Shown here: one piece after another, positions 33,248-44,400 of the stretch | Position numbering within the stretch: position 1 is the stretch's first letter | Layout: each line of letters opens with the position of its first letter | Assembly (NCBI RefSeq): GCF_026230105.1 | Contig: NC_079486.1 | Span: 3,162,001-3,226,000 of the forward strand | Reading direction: 5' to 3' | Length of the DNA: 64,000 nt | Source of the DNA: Diorhabda sublineata | Taxonomy: Eukaryota > Arthropoda > Insecta > Coleoptera > Chrysomelidae | Position numbers and translations under genes: made by a program | The notes under the pieces: generated by a model | Database searches by the model: none | Told to the model about the DNA's origin: nothing | The model's input: only the letters and a program-made list of their open reading frames with translations

Positions 33248-35660
33248 ATTCTTATTGGTTTTTAATAATATTACGATGTATAAATAAATATTTTTGAAAC
33301 GTAACATGCATCCAGATAATAAACAAATAAATTGTAAAATTTGACAACATTGAGGTTTACTGTAAGTTGGCTTCAGTTATATTGCAACATGCCAGCTGGG
33401 TTAATCTTTTTTATTCGTCCGTCCAAGGTCAAAGTAAACCAAAGTTTCAAACAAAGGAACTTCGGAATTCATTATAATGTTAGAAACGGAATTGGTATCT
33501 AGTTGGAAAACTTAAGTTTTGTTTAAGTTTTATACGTGAAGATTAAGTGAATGTAGTTTATGTAATGAAGAAATTTTGACTGAAAATGTATAAATTTTTA
33601 AAATTTTGATTCTTATAGTAGGCATGTACAATTATTTTCCACATTTTCTACACCTTTAACTAAGTAATTTGATAAAAATACTCACGTACACACCACAATG
33701 TTTTATGTTGATGAATATGCTTTTAAGGTGTTGGCAAGTGTTTGAATATCTTTTTTAATAACAAGTATAGGCACTACACCAATATTGAAGTAGTTTATAA
33801 ATAATTTATTTTTAGGTAAAGGAGCGTGATTTCTCATTTACCAAGATGGCCTCTAATAAAAAAGAATTGTATGTACTCGTAACATATTTTGTAATTTCGC
33901 TATGGTAGCTTGATCTGAACTGGGCCTGGAAATTTGTAGTGTAACGTCTGTGAATGTCAAGTTACAAAAAAAGAATTAGATTATTGAAGTAGCAACAAGA
34001 GAACCGCATCATTTATTAATAATTTATAATAATAAACATCTCAATGCAAAACTTATTTTTATTAGGCTAGTTTAGAATTTTTAAAAGTAGTCCCTAAGAA
34101 GGCAAAACCGAACCATAAGTACATTGCTGATTATTTGAAATATGGTTTTTGTGGTTACTGGCACAGATGACAACCTGCTACTTCAGTGTGTTTTATGTTT
34201 CGAAGTATTTGCTGATGAGAGTATGAAACCTTCAAAACTGTAAAGACTTTTCACAAAAAAAAACATATGTATTTCTTTCAGTACAAAGAAAAAGAATTCT
34301 TAAAGTCAAACTCAATAACGAAAACATCAATTTCTGGTGAGAAAAATAGACAAGCTACATTTGCATCTTATCGCCTATTCATGTTGATAGCTAAAAAAGG
34401 AACAGAACACTCTGTAGGTTAGAATCTGAAGTTTCATTCATTGAGAAGGAAGCAAAAAAAATCGGTCAAATTCACTATTACAGTTTAAATAAAACAAACT
34501 TTTCACTTCAACTTGATGAAAGTACTGAAGTTGCTGGCCAGGCTAATCTATTAGCCTTTGTTTTTTGTTTTCACATTACTTTCATCTTGTTTTTGACTTA
34601 AATTGACTAATAATTATAATAAATAAGCATATCCTCATTAAAAACCTATATGTTTGTCTCGAAGATTTGTTGGTACATGTCTATAGTAAATTTGTATTCA
34701 AATAAAACTAGTATTTGATATTATTTCTTTCAAACATTCTATGCTAGATAAAACAAAAACATAAATGAATACAGTTACATAGCAATGTTGCCTAGCTTAT
34801 ATTTTTTCATAAACATTCTCGCCAAAATTATTTTCTTGATCTTTGTTTAGATCAATTGTGGGAAATATTGTCCATTAACCAAATTTAGTGAGAACTAGAG
34901 CCACATTCTTATTGGTTTTTAATAATATTTCGATGTATAAATAAATATTTTTGAAACGTAACATGCATCCAGATAATAAACAAATAATTTGTAAAATTTG
35001 ACAACATTGAGGTTTACTGTAAGTTGGCTTCAGTTATATTCAAACATGCCAGCTGGGTTAATATTTTTTATACGTCCAAGGTCAAAGTAAACCAAAGTTT
35101 CAAACAAAGGAACTTCGGAATTCATTATAATGTTAGAAACGGAATTGGTATCTAGTTGGAAAACTTACTTATGTTTAAGTTTTATACATGATAAAGTGAA
35201 TGTAGTTTATGTAATGAAGTAAATTTTGACTGAAAATGTATAAATTTTTAAAATTTTGATTCTTATAGTAGGTATATACAATTATTTTTCACATTTTCTA
35301 CACCTTTAACTAAGTAATTTGATAAAAATACTCACGTATACAACACAATGTTTCATGTTGATGAATATGCTTTTAAGGTGTTGGCAAGTGTTTGAATATC
35401 TTTTTTAATAACAAGTATAAGCACTACACCAATACTGGAAGTAGTTTACAAATAATTTATTTTTAGGTAAAGCAGCGTGATTTCTCATTTACCAAAATGG
35501 CCTCTAATAAAAAAGAATTGTATGTACTCTAACATATTTACTAATTTCGCTATGGTAGCTTGATCTGAACTGGGCCTGGAAATTTGTAGTGTAACGTCTG
35601 TGAATGTCAAGTTACAAAAAAAGAATTAGATTATTGAAGTAGCAACAAGAGAACAGCATC
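33248..35660. repeat. Tandem ~1.65 kb units, right arm (1.5 copies, inverted)
   Basis: Mirror of the array at 16,731-20,802, with one truncated unit (33,248-34,010) and one full unit (34,011-35,660, 1,650 bp). The middle unit of the left arm is absent. Confidence 0.88.
34061..34570 (+). pseudogene. hAT transposase fossil (right arm)
   Basis: Forward-strand version of the BED-finger hAT fossil. PNHKYIADYLKYGFCGY, LLQCVLCFEVFADESMKPSK and FSLQLDESTEVAGQANLLAF are readable after frame changes at about 34,150 and 34,430-34,500. The copy ends soon after the first catalytic Asp. Confidence 0.7.
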
Positions 35661-37580
35661 TACCCGGCTTTGAAGATTTTTGCAGTGATTCTATCATTTA
35701 GGAAATATTTTTGGAAATTTGATAAAACAGTCCCCAACAACACATTTGTTTTTAAATATTTACCTGTATATAATGATTGATATAATAGGAGCGTTTGGAT
35801 GGATTCACATGGGGATCTTTAGTAGTTTTGGAGTACCTACCTTATGGAATTGCAAGATAAAGATCATTCAAATGAACTGTGGTATTTCTGCACAATAAAT
35901 AAATGATAGAAAAGATCCTCGTATTGTTCTAACACATCTTACTTGTTTTATTCATATTTCTGAGGTAAGAAAATAAAATATTGAGTAATTTTTGATTGGT
36001 TTGATTTAAAGAGACTCCACCCCAATTGTGAAGAATGAGTTACTTGTAGTTTACAATGAATTGATGAAAAATGTTGCCAGTGTGTTGATATTTGTCTAAA
36101 TATCAATATTTTTCTAATAAATTTACTCATAATCAAAATAATTAGTAGTTGCTCATCAATATTTGATATTAAATTATATATTTTGTTAAGTATTTTAGGT
36201 GACTTCCTTTGAAAATCTCAAACTAGTCTGAAAAAAATAAATTTAGCAATGTCATGTTTCCATCATTATTTCAAATTATTGTCTTACCAGTTTTTGAATA
36301 AGAACTTTCAAGTCACTTACCATTTCATCACTTTGTACAAATTCAACACTATATCTGCCAATGAAACTGAATAGTAATGAAGAATTTTCCTGAAAAGTCC
36401 TGTATGCATATGACTTGGTTGAGTGTAAATTTAGCTTAGCGAATACATTGTAATGCAACTTAATGGTTTATTGCACTCCATGTCAAAGGTATTTTAGAGT
36501 TGTTGATTATTGAAGAAACATGTTTGTTTGAATTGGGTGAGGTAATGCCATTTCTACTGATACATACCCACACACTTTTGTTTTATTTTTTTAGCTTCTC
36601 AACAACCAGTTGAAAGTATATTGTTATCAAGTAATTCTAATGGAAGCAAAAACGTTGAGAGAACGAAAAGGGAACAGTATTCTTTTCAAAACAAGTCCTA
36701 AACATCAAAATGTAGGCTTACAACTGTCCTATGGAAGGTATCTATTTTTTATGTATGTATTTTTTATAGATTATCTTCTAAAGCAGAAGATCAAAATTCA
36801 TCATTTTCATTATTAAAATGGAGTTTATCACTCCACTCTATCATAATCCTTTTTTTTTCATGTTTAAAACTCATCGGATTGATTCCTTATCATATATAGC
36901 TGTCATAACAAATCCTGATCTCATTTTTTACATTGCTGACTTGCTGTACTATTATGACAAAAACTTTTTGTAAATTACTGACATCCAACCCAATTTTACT
37001 TAGAAAATTTTTAAATTGTTAAACAAGATATTTTCTAAAATGACTCATTTCTTCAATAATTCACTTTATTTTCTTCAATGTTTCTGATTTTCATGTCTCT
37101 TCTTATTTTAACTTATGCAAGAAGTTATAACTTCATAACTTTCACAGTATGTATTATATCTTAAATATTCATATTATTACAACAATTCATGCGTTTAAAA
37201 AAAAGTAAAGGTGGTATGCAGCTTTTGTTTTTTTATAAACATCGCTAATGATATATAATTTTTTTCGATATCTTTTTGCTAACCAGAGTTGTAATTGGAC
37301 CATTTCGACGAAATTCCAAGTTGCATGATTTGCGAAATTTATCAGTGTAAAGGTGGAAACAATGTAACGGCTTTTTGTGATGGTTATTGAGCAGCTGTTC
37401 CTCTTTATTTATCGAGAACAGATATTAATACATATTTCCATAATGCAGGTATTACAGATGAATTTCTTCTAAATTTTAATGATTTATTTAATATACTTAA
37501 ATCTCGTAATAGATTGGCAAAATAAATATTTTAAAAATCACTTAGCTCACGAACAAATTATTATTATTATATATTTGTAG
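35661..37580. repeat. Duplicated block S, inverted copy
   Basis: Reverse complement of 14,811-16,730. The exon-like stretch with MEAKTLRERKGNSILFKTSP lies on the forward strand at about 36,595-36,740, between an acceptor-like TTTTTTTAG and a donor-like GGTATC. Confidence 0.6.
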
Positions 37581-37599
37581 TAATGTGAAGAGCCATGAT

Positions 37600-37861
37600 G
37601 AGGAAAATGATGCTGAAAAGAAGTAAGAATGCTTATCGTTTGAAACGTATATGAGCATGATTTCTTTCTGGACTTGAATGGTACAATCATACATAATTTC
37701 GAATTGAATAAGTATGAAGAAGAATTGGAAAATGGAGTCGTAGATACCTTCAATAATGATCTCAAATCTGAATGGATATAATTATAGAATAAACGGTTGA
37801 TTGGATTGCATAGTGACAAATTGTGAAGTGTCAAATAAGCATTAAGAAAACGAATGACAAT
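37600..37861 (+). repeat. Exon-like repeat family Q, partial copy
   Basis: Mirror of 14,527-14,780, carrying the NGTIIHNFELNKYEEELENG segment and ending at the array edge. Confidence 0.4.
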
Positions 37862-38692
37862 ATCTGGCTGGCGGGAGGCGCTAGTGTCTATAGAATTGAA
37901 TTTAATTAGGCATCTGGCCAGCAGGGTGCGCTAGTGTCTATGGAACCGTGTTTAGTTTGGCGTTTGACCGGCAGGAGGCGCTTGTGTCTATGGAACCTTG
38001 TTTAGTTTGGCGTCTATGGAGCCGTATTTAGTTTGGTGTCAAATTGGCGGGGGCGCTAGTGTGGATAGAAATTGAACACAAAGAGAATTTTTATTTAGTT
38101 TAACTTGCGCCGCTAAGTACTTTCAGTTCGACTATTCCTCGCTAGATGGCGCTAGTTCGTGTTTTACTTTATCGTTTGGACGGCAGAGTGTATAGAATCG
38201 TGTTTAGTTTGACGTCCGGCCGGCAGAGGGCGCTAGTGTCTATAGAATCGGGTCTAGTTTGGCGTCTAACCGACAGGAGGAGCTGGTGTGTATAGAAATC
38301 GAACACAAATAGTATTTTTATCAAGATCAACTTGCAGCCGCTAGGTACTTCCAGTTTGACTATTCCTCGCCAGATGGCGTAAGTTCGTGTTTGGTTAGTT
38401 TGGCGATCGGTCAATAGAAACGTGTTTAATTTGACGTTTGGCTAGCGGGAGGCGCTAGTGTCTATGGAATCTTGTTTAGTTTGGCGTCTGGCCGGCAGAG
38501 GTCGCTGGTGTCTACAGAATCGTATTTAATTTGGCGTTTTGCTAGCGAGAGGCGCTTTTGTTTATGGAACCGTGCTTAATTTGGCGTCTGGCCGGTAGGG
38601 GGCGCTAGTAACTATAGAATCGTATTTTAGTTTGGCGATTTGTTGAAATAGATTTATATGTCTATAGAATCGTGTTTAATTTGACTTTTGGA
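37862..38692. repeat. 50-bp tandem array with CTCF-like cores (right arm)
   Basis: Inverted counterpart of 13,858-14,526, with additional units at 38,520-38,692 that match the arrays at 23.3 and 58.8 kb instead. On this strand the core reads in the CTCF-like sense, for example GGCCGGCAGAGGGCGCTAG near 38,219-38,237 and CTGGCCGGTAGGGGGCGCTA near 38,588. One unit lacks the CCCT stretch near 38,187. Confidence 0.8.
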
Positions 38693-38699
38693 CTTTGCG

Positions 38700-39290
38700 G
38701 ATGGTAATATTTTTTTGTTTTGTACAAAACACATAGAGACTAATGGAGAACATTGAAACAGGTGTCAGACAGTGTAAAAGTGAGTGTGGTAATAGTAGTA
38801 CATGTCTTGGATTTCTCAATGTGAATATTCTTCTAGTATCTTTTAAGGACTTTTACTTTTGTGAATTGTTCATTTAACAAATTTTGGGCAGCTGTGTGTA
38901 TGTCCTCATTGTCGATTCATTGTACAATCAACCAATCAATATGTATATCATAAGTTTTTACATATATTTATTGTAATTAAATAATTACCTCTATTATTCA
39001 ATTCACTTTCCCCATTTTGTATTCTATAAGCATCTTCATTAGCCATTCGAAAGTATTATCTGATGTGGAATTTTCAATATTGCCAATCATTTCCTTAATG
39101 CTTCTTTGAAACTTCTCAATTTGTTACTGTGCAATCCAATCAAACGTTCTTTCCATAATTGCATCCATTCAGGTTTGAGTTCAATATTGTAGGTATCTTC
39201 GGTTCCATTTTCCATTTCTTCACACCTATACAATTCAAAATTATGTATGATTGTAACATTCAAGTTCAGTTCAAATGATAAGCATTCTCA
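38700..39290 (-). repeat. Exon-like repeat family Q, copy in right-arm insert
   Basis: Reverse-strand copy nearly identical to 48,940-49,530, with the AAQNLLNEQFTKVK and LKPEWMQLWKERLIGLHS segments. It is followed directly by a hAT piece, as at 49.5 kb. Confidence 0.45.
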
Positions 39291-39299
39291 CCTCTTATT

Positions 39300-39645
39300 C
39301 GAACTTATTCTTAAAGTCACACTCACTAATGAAAACATCAATTTGTGGTGAGCAAAATAGACAAGCTACAATTGCATCATATCGCCTATTCATATTGACA
39401 GCTAGCTAAAAAAAGGATCAGAACACTCTCTAGGGTAGAATCTGAAGTTTCATTCACTGAAAAGAAAATAAAAAAATCGCTCAATTTCACAGTTACAGTT
39501 TTGAAAAAAAACTTTTCACATCAACTTAATGAAAGTACTGAAGTTGCTTGCTAACTTGCTGACTTTTTGCTATTCTGTGTGATCAAATGGGAAATGAGCA
39601 AAAAGCATTCCTGCTTCATTGTGAAGTACGGTGGGTCTCAAGAGG
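39300..39645 (+). pseudogene. hAT transposase fossil fused to 50-bp array
   Basis: A diverged BED-finger hAT copy. Forward frames show SYRLFI-like and QLNESTEV segments, then MGNEQKAFLLHCEVRWVS. The match to the copy at 49,540-49,965 stops after GTGGGTCTCAAGAGG, where the 50-bp array starts. The first catalytic Asp has become Asn. Confidence 0.6.
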
Positions 39646-39860
39646 GGGCACTACTGTCTATGGAATCGTGTTTAATTTGGCGTTTGACCGGCAGGAGGCG
39701 CTAGTGTCCATAGAATAGTGTTTTAGCTTGGCGATTGGTCGACAGAGATAGATAGTGTCTATAAAATCGTGTTTAATTTGGCGTTTGGATAGCGGGAGGC
39801 GCTAGTGTGTATAGAAATTAAACACAAATAGAATTTTTATTTAGTTCAACTTGCGGCCGC
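39646..39860. repeat. Short 50-bp array between hAT and gypsy fragments
   Basis: About four units, two keeping GGAGGCGCTAGTG cores and one reduced to GAGATAGATAGTG. It abuts GCGGCCGC next to the gypsy remnant, the same order as at 22,996 and 58,441. Confidence 0.75.
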
Positions 39861-40870
39861 TAAGTTTTGTTAAGACTCGTATAAGGGTCCTATTTACCTT
39901 TTCCACTTCTCCATTACCTCGTGGGACTTCACAAGTTGTTAACACATGTTTAATATTTTCTTCTCGACAATATGATTCGAATTTTTCAGAACGGAACGCG
40001 GATCCTCTGTCAGATATTATCCTTGACGGGCTTCCAAATATTTTATGCTAAGACAACATATCACTTCTTTCGTCGTGGTTGATTTTGTTGATTTTAGGAT
40101 GAAACGTTCCTTCTTTCTTTCCTACAGGACGAGGTGATATATTTTACGCTATTTTTCAAGACAACATGTCACTTCTTTCGTCGTGGTTTATTTTGTTGGG
40201 TAAAGCCACACAAATTTGGAAAAGTCATCAACTACCACAAAAATGTACATTTTTTTTGTTGACTTCATTGGTCCTAATTGGTCGACGTGATACCTCTCTA
40301 GCGGATCTTTTTTATTCTATAATTTACAAGGTATACAGTTATTTTTAATCGTTTCTATTTTGTATTTTAGTCTTGGTATGTAAAATTCCTTGTTTACTAA
40401 TTCTTCTGTTTGTTTCTTTCAAAAATTTCCTGTCTCGTGGACTTTTATTATTATTTTTTGTTCTTTGTTGTTCATGTTGTTTGGAATGACAAGTAATTTT
40501 AATCCATTATCGTATTTATACAATATATCATGCTCTAAATAAAAATCTTCATAGTCTTCTGTAGTCAATATCCTTTTTATTACCATTTGTGTACCTCGGT
40601 TCGGCCATCCTTTTTTCTCACTAGTCCAATAGGACTAGCGAAATCCGAAAAACTCGGTTTGATTATTACATCTTTTAACCATTTCTCTATCTGTCTATCT
40701 ACTTCTTCTTTTTCGGATGCCGATAGTCTTCTTGGTCGCTAATAAATCGGTTCTTCGCTTTTCAGTACAATTTTCACCTCAATATTCGTTGTCTTCGCTT
40801 TGAGTGGTTTGTAGTTTTCTATTAATTTCTTCACTTCCTGCCTATTGAACCACGGAAAAGCATGTAGCGC
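39861..40870 (-). pseudogene. Ty3/gypsy polyprotein remnant (RT start plus integrase)
   Basis: Reading the reverse strand from 40,870, the N-terminal part of a gypsy reverse transcriptase appears (VKIVLKSEEPIY, RRLSASEKEEVDRQIEKWLK, PSFSDFASPIGLVRKKG). It jumps by an internal deletion to the region before integrase (LYKYDNGLKLLVIPN), then RYHVDQLGPMKSTKKMYIFV, VVDDFSKFVWLYPTK, and ISDRGSAFRSEKF with NGEVEKVNRTL. The first and second catalytic Asp (DQLGP, SDRGS) and the Glu (EVEKVN) are retained. Stops occur in place of Gln in PIYQ and after the integrase zinc-site region. The RT palm and RNase H are missing. Confidence 0.75.
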
Positions 40871-41530
40871 TTAACGAGTTCTCCACGGTTCGCAGTCTTT
40901 AGAAAAACAAATGTAAAACTTTTATAACTTTGAGTTTTGCATACTTAATGTTGTGACCAATTCTACCTACAGAACTTAACGTTGTCATGATTGATTCTAC
41001 GCAAAATATATAAAATTTGAAAAAAAATAGAAGAATATAACTCTTTGTCTTTCGTTTATTAAAACTTAATCCTGTACTTTTCTACTCAGAAAACAAATAT
41101 GCTATATAAAAAAATATCTCGTTTTTACAGCAAAGGAAAAACCAAATTATCCTCAAAAATGTCCGTTACAATCAATACAATATAAACTTATTATTCACCT
41201 TAGCTACAGAAAATATTTTGTAATTCAGATAAACTAATTGAATTTCGATAATTCTAGTTGGTACAAATGTATTCTGCCCTTTTTTTTATACAAGTATTGT
41301 TAGAATGTATCTAAAAAAAATTTGCAGCCTTCCGCCACTGATCTCTAGTTCGTGGACTTCGAAAAATACTTCTCACATCAGGCTTCCTCCAGTTTAAACT
41401 GGCAATTTCACTTATTTCCGATTCCAGTAACCTCGAGTAGATCAGCTCGGAATATGAACAGTGTAGTCTTCTTCAAATTAGCAGATTTCTCGTAACACTT
41501 TATTTTACAATGTTCTGCTGTAGCGTACAG
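40871..41530. other. Interval without recognised gene
   Basis: There is no domain I can name. On the reverse strand, 41,330-41,560 has open stretches such as NLKKTTLFIFRADLLEVTGI and RSIFRSPRTRDQWRKAANFF in different frames. They look like decayed coding sequence but cannot be assigned. Confidence 0.3.
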
Positions 41531-41943
41531 CTCCAAAGACCATTTTAACCACGGAAAGTCTATTAGAAGAGCAATCACAAAGTGAATGTAGTGGAAAAGC
41601 CAGTCCTTCATCAAGTGGATTTGAGGATAACTTTGTGAATGAAGAGGTAAGATGAAAATACCAATTTTTAATATAATAATTTCTAAATTTGTCTGTAGGA
41701 AAATGTTGCATCTGGTGATCTGATAGAAAAAACCAATCGCGATCAAGTAGAATATACGGATACAGAAAAAAAAATAGCAGAATAAATAATAAATGAAATT
41801 AGTGATTCTAGAACTACTGAGAATATTTACAATACTCCATCTATTAGTATAACAACCAATAATATGAGTAGTTCAATTGAATCTTCGCCAAATTGGACAT
41901 TGATCTCTGATTCTTCACATTTGCAACCAGATTTTGAGAAATT
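41531..41943 (+). pseudogene. Spliced-looking gene fragment, serine/acid-rich, unidentified
   Basis: The forward frame reads KTILTTESLLEEQSQSECSG and KASPSSSGFEDNFVNEE up to a GTAAGA donor at 41,647. A 52-bp intron ends in TGTCTGTAG at 41,698, and the frame resumes as ENVASGDLIEKTNRDQVEY and continues to SSIESSPNWTLISDSSHLQP. An in-frame TAA follows KKIAE near 41,785, after which the same frame stays open to about 41,950. A phase-matched short intron plus biased composition support a real host-gene origin. The nonsense codon and missing ends make it a pseudogene. I do not recognise the family. Confidence 0.4.
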
Positions 41944-42137
41944 AGGATAATACAATTGGATTATCTATGGAAACTCTAGTTCGAAATACACTTTGATTAG
42001 ATAATGTTCGCCAAAAGCTCCAGGATTAGAATGTTCTATGACTTTGTTCAATAACCGTCGATGAGATCCGGGTATTTAAATTTCCATAGATAGTGAATAT
42101 TCATATCATTAAATTTGTAATTTGGATTGTAAATAAA

Positions 42138-42285
42138 GTGAATTTGACTTATATTTTGGATTGATTGATGTCTTATACCTTTTTATTTTCAAACTAAAAC
42201 TATTTAGATGATGTTTCTATTTGCCATTGAATAGTAGAATTTTTCAGAAAATGGGAAAGTTTTGAAATTAAGAAAAGTTACTTCA
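42138..42285. repeat. Fragment of interspersed repeat T
   Basis: Matches 2,617-2,750 (TATTTTG.ATTGATTGATGTC through GGGAAAGTTTTGAAATTAAG) with several substitutions. It ends abruptly on both sides. Confidence 0.6.
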
Positions 42286-42604
42286 CACACTGACGCTAAA
42301 TATTCATAGGTTTCTTCAAGATTTTTGCCAACAAAAACCGTTTCGCAGATTGCACCTCAATTAAGCCTATTCCAATTATTAAATGGTGGTTTCATGTTGT
42401 GTCCAAAACGTATTATATAGAAGATGAAATTATAGATGCAACTGGGAGTTGTTTCGGCCAAGGGAATTTCACAGTATATCTAGCTTCAGAATTTGCGCCG
42501 AAGTAAATCGAATCGAAAAGTGGAATAGTTAAGAAAGTCCATACCAGAATTTCCAAGATTTAACTTCTTGTAGTATACAGCAACTGTCTATATCTCCGAT
42601 TGAA

Positions 42605-42900
42605 TTGAACCAGGTAAATATAGTTCAAAGTCACTGTGTAAAACAAGGTGTATAGAAATGCTCCAAGCTGTGTTGACCTTAATGAAACAACTTCCTGCAC
42701 TCCCCGCTCTTCTAGAAGCTCTTGATAGTTCAACTGAAGGTAGAGGAAGTAATGAATGTGCTTTCCTGCTCTCTAGTCTCTCGTAAAAGTTTTCATTCAG
42801 TGTCTTAGTTCTGTCTGAGACACTTGGAATAACTTTACCTTCAACTCCAAGCGGAGTACATGGATGTGCACATAGCTTCTCAACTCAGATACAGAAAATT
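42605..42900 (-). other. Open frame without start codon, unidentified
   Basis: The reverse strand is open for about 95 codons (LCAHPCTPLGVEGKVIPSVS, then KTLNENFYERLESRKAHSLL). The opposite strand is also partly open (MLQAVLTLMKQLPALPALLE), so strand and coding status are uncertain. No family is recognised. It lies at the end of the right-arm insert. Confidence 0.25.
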
Positions 42901-43475
42901 CTTTTATACGTTACATCTACAACTTTTCTTGAAATAGGGTGTCCAGTAAAAATTAAAAATCAAGTACTAGTCTCCTCTCGATTTTTCCAGGTTGGTTTTT
43001 ACATTTTCCCAGTCGAAATTTCGTTAATTTACTATCACCCTTCTATTATGATGAATATTAATTTTAGAAAATGCAAGTATAATACAACAACCAAATTTTT
43101 TTAGTTTAAATAATTCTTCGCTCACTGCTGTTTTTGAGAGTCTCCAAAAATTTTCTATCTATTCTTTTTATGATACGCAACAATATTCTACCCTAAATGT
43201 TGAAATTCTTTGATTTGTGCATCGAAATTACGCGAAAAAAATTGCTATTTTCAAGTTGTTTTATTGGAATTTATTGAAAAATAAATAAAATTGATTGACT
43301 TGGACATAAGAAACATTCTCGGCTTGACAGTTGAACAATGAGTTTAGTCATATTTATGAAATTTTTGTGCCAAATGGAATTGGGCATCAAATTGACGGAA
43401 AGGGGCATAAACATGTTTGGCTCTGCGGTCAACGCTTTAAGACAATATAATTGAATTTTTCTTTGAAATTTAAGG
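42881..43475. other. Interval without recognisable gene (mirror of 13,291-13,857)
   Basis: Inverted copy of the left-arm interval. Only small, featureless frames are present. Confidence 0.35.
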
Positions 43476-43725
43476 AAAAGGCATGAAAATGATAAAATTT
43501 GGCATAATGATTTGCATAAAACTAATGGGAAAATAGGATTTTTTAACAAACTTTATTGAGAAAATTACAAATTTTTATCAAAAATTAGAACGGAAATTTG
43601 AATTCCAACAGAAAATTTTTTAAAAATCACGACACCGCCATTCAAAAGTATCTTTCTGCTATTCTCCTTATACTTCGACCTCCTTCTCTTCTTCATACTC
43701 CTCTACTTCTTATTCGTAGTCTTCG
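43476..43725 (-). pseudogene. Fragment of the CW-PWWP gene 3' end (right arm)
   Basis: Mirror of 13,041-13,290, carrying the acidic-tail codons, the stop region, the 3' UTR and the poly(A) signal of the gene at 51,539-52,893 on the reverse strand. It has no upstream exons and an early stop. Confidence 0.8.
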
Positions 43726-44400
43726 TTTGATTGGATTGCACTGTGACAAATTGACAAGTGTAAAAGGAGCATTAAGAAAACAAATGGCAATACCTATACT
43801 GACAACTCCACATCAGATAATACTTCGAATGGCTAATGAAGATGCTAATAGAAAACAAAATGGGGAAAGTGAATCGAATAATAGAGGTAAATATATAAAT
43901 ACAATAAATATATGTAAAAACTTATGGTATACATGTTGATTGGTTGATTGTACAATGAATCGAAACTGAGGTCATTCAGACAGCTGACGAAAATTTGTTG
44001 ATTGAACATATTACAAAAGTAAAAGTCCTTAAAAGATACTATGAAGATAAGAAGAATATTCACATTGAGAAATCCAAGACATGTACTACTATTACCACAC
44101 TTACTATTACACTGTCTGACGCCTGTTTCGATGTTCTCCGTTAGTCTCTATTGTTTTGTACAAAACAAAAAAATATTACCGAGTATAATTTCATTTAAGA
44201 TAGTCAGTTGATTGAATTAGTAAACTCATTCTGGCATTGAACAAAATATGTACTTTAATCCATTTGGACTATTTCTTGAAAGAAAGACTACTATTACTCA
44301 GATTGAATTAGAACAACTTCCAAATTCAGTGGTAAGTTCAATAATTACTCATCTTTTACTGGATACTGTGGACAATTTGAATCTTGGTATCTCTTAAATA
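43726..44400 (+). repeat. Exon-like repeat family Q, best-preserved copy (right arm)
   Basis: Forward-strand mirror of 12,400-13,040. RLIGLHCDKLTSVKGALRKQ and PHQIILRMANEDANRKQNGE are in one frame and end before a GTAAATAT donor-like site at about 43,886. The downstream blocks QTADENLLIEHITKVKVLKR and QIELEQLPNSV, the latter followed by GTAAGTTC at about 44,333, follow in order. Confidence 0.5.

Larger units (their letters stand above)
38693..42880. repeat. Insert present only in the right arm
   Basis: The mirror relation between arms jumps here: left-arm 13,857/13,858 are adjacent, whereas their partners lie at about 42,880 and 38,480. The extra sequence comprises repeat Q and hAT pieces also found at 48.9-49.9 kb, a short 50-bp array, a Ty3/gypsy remnant, a spliced pseudogene-like segment and a piece of repeat T. 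It was either inserted on the right or deleted on the left within or beside the array. Confidence 0.75.
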
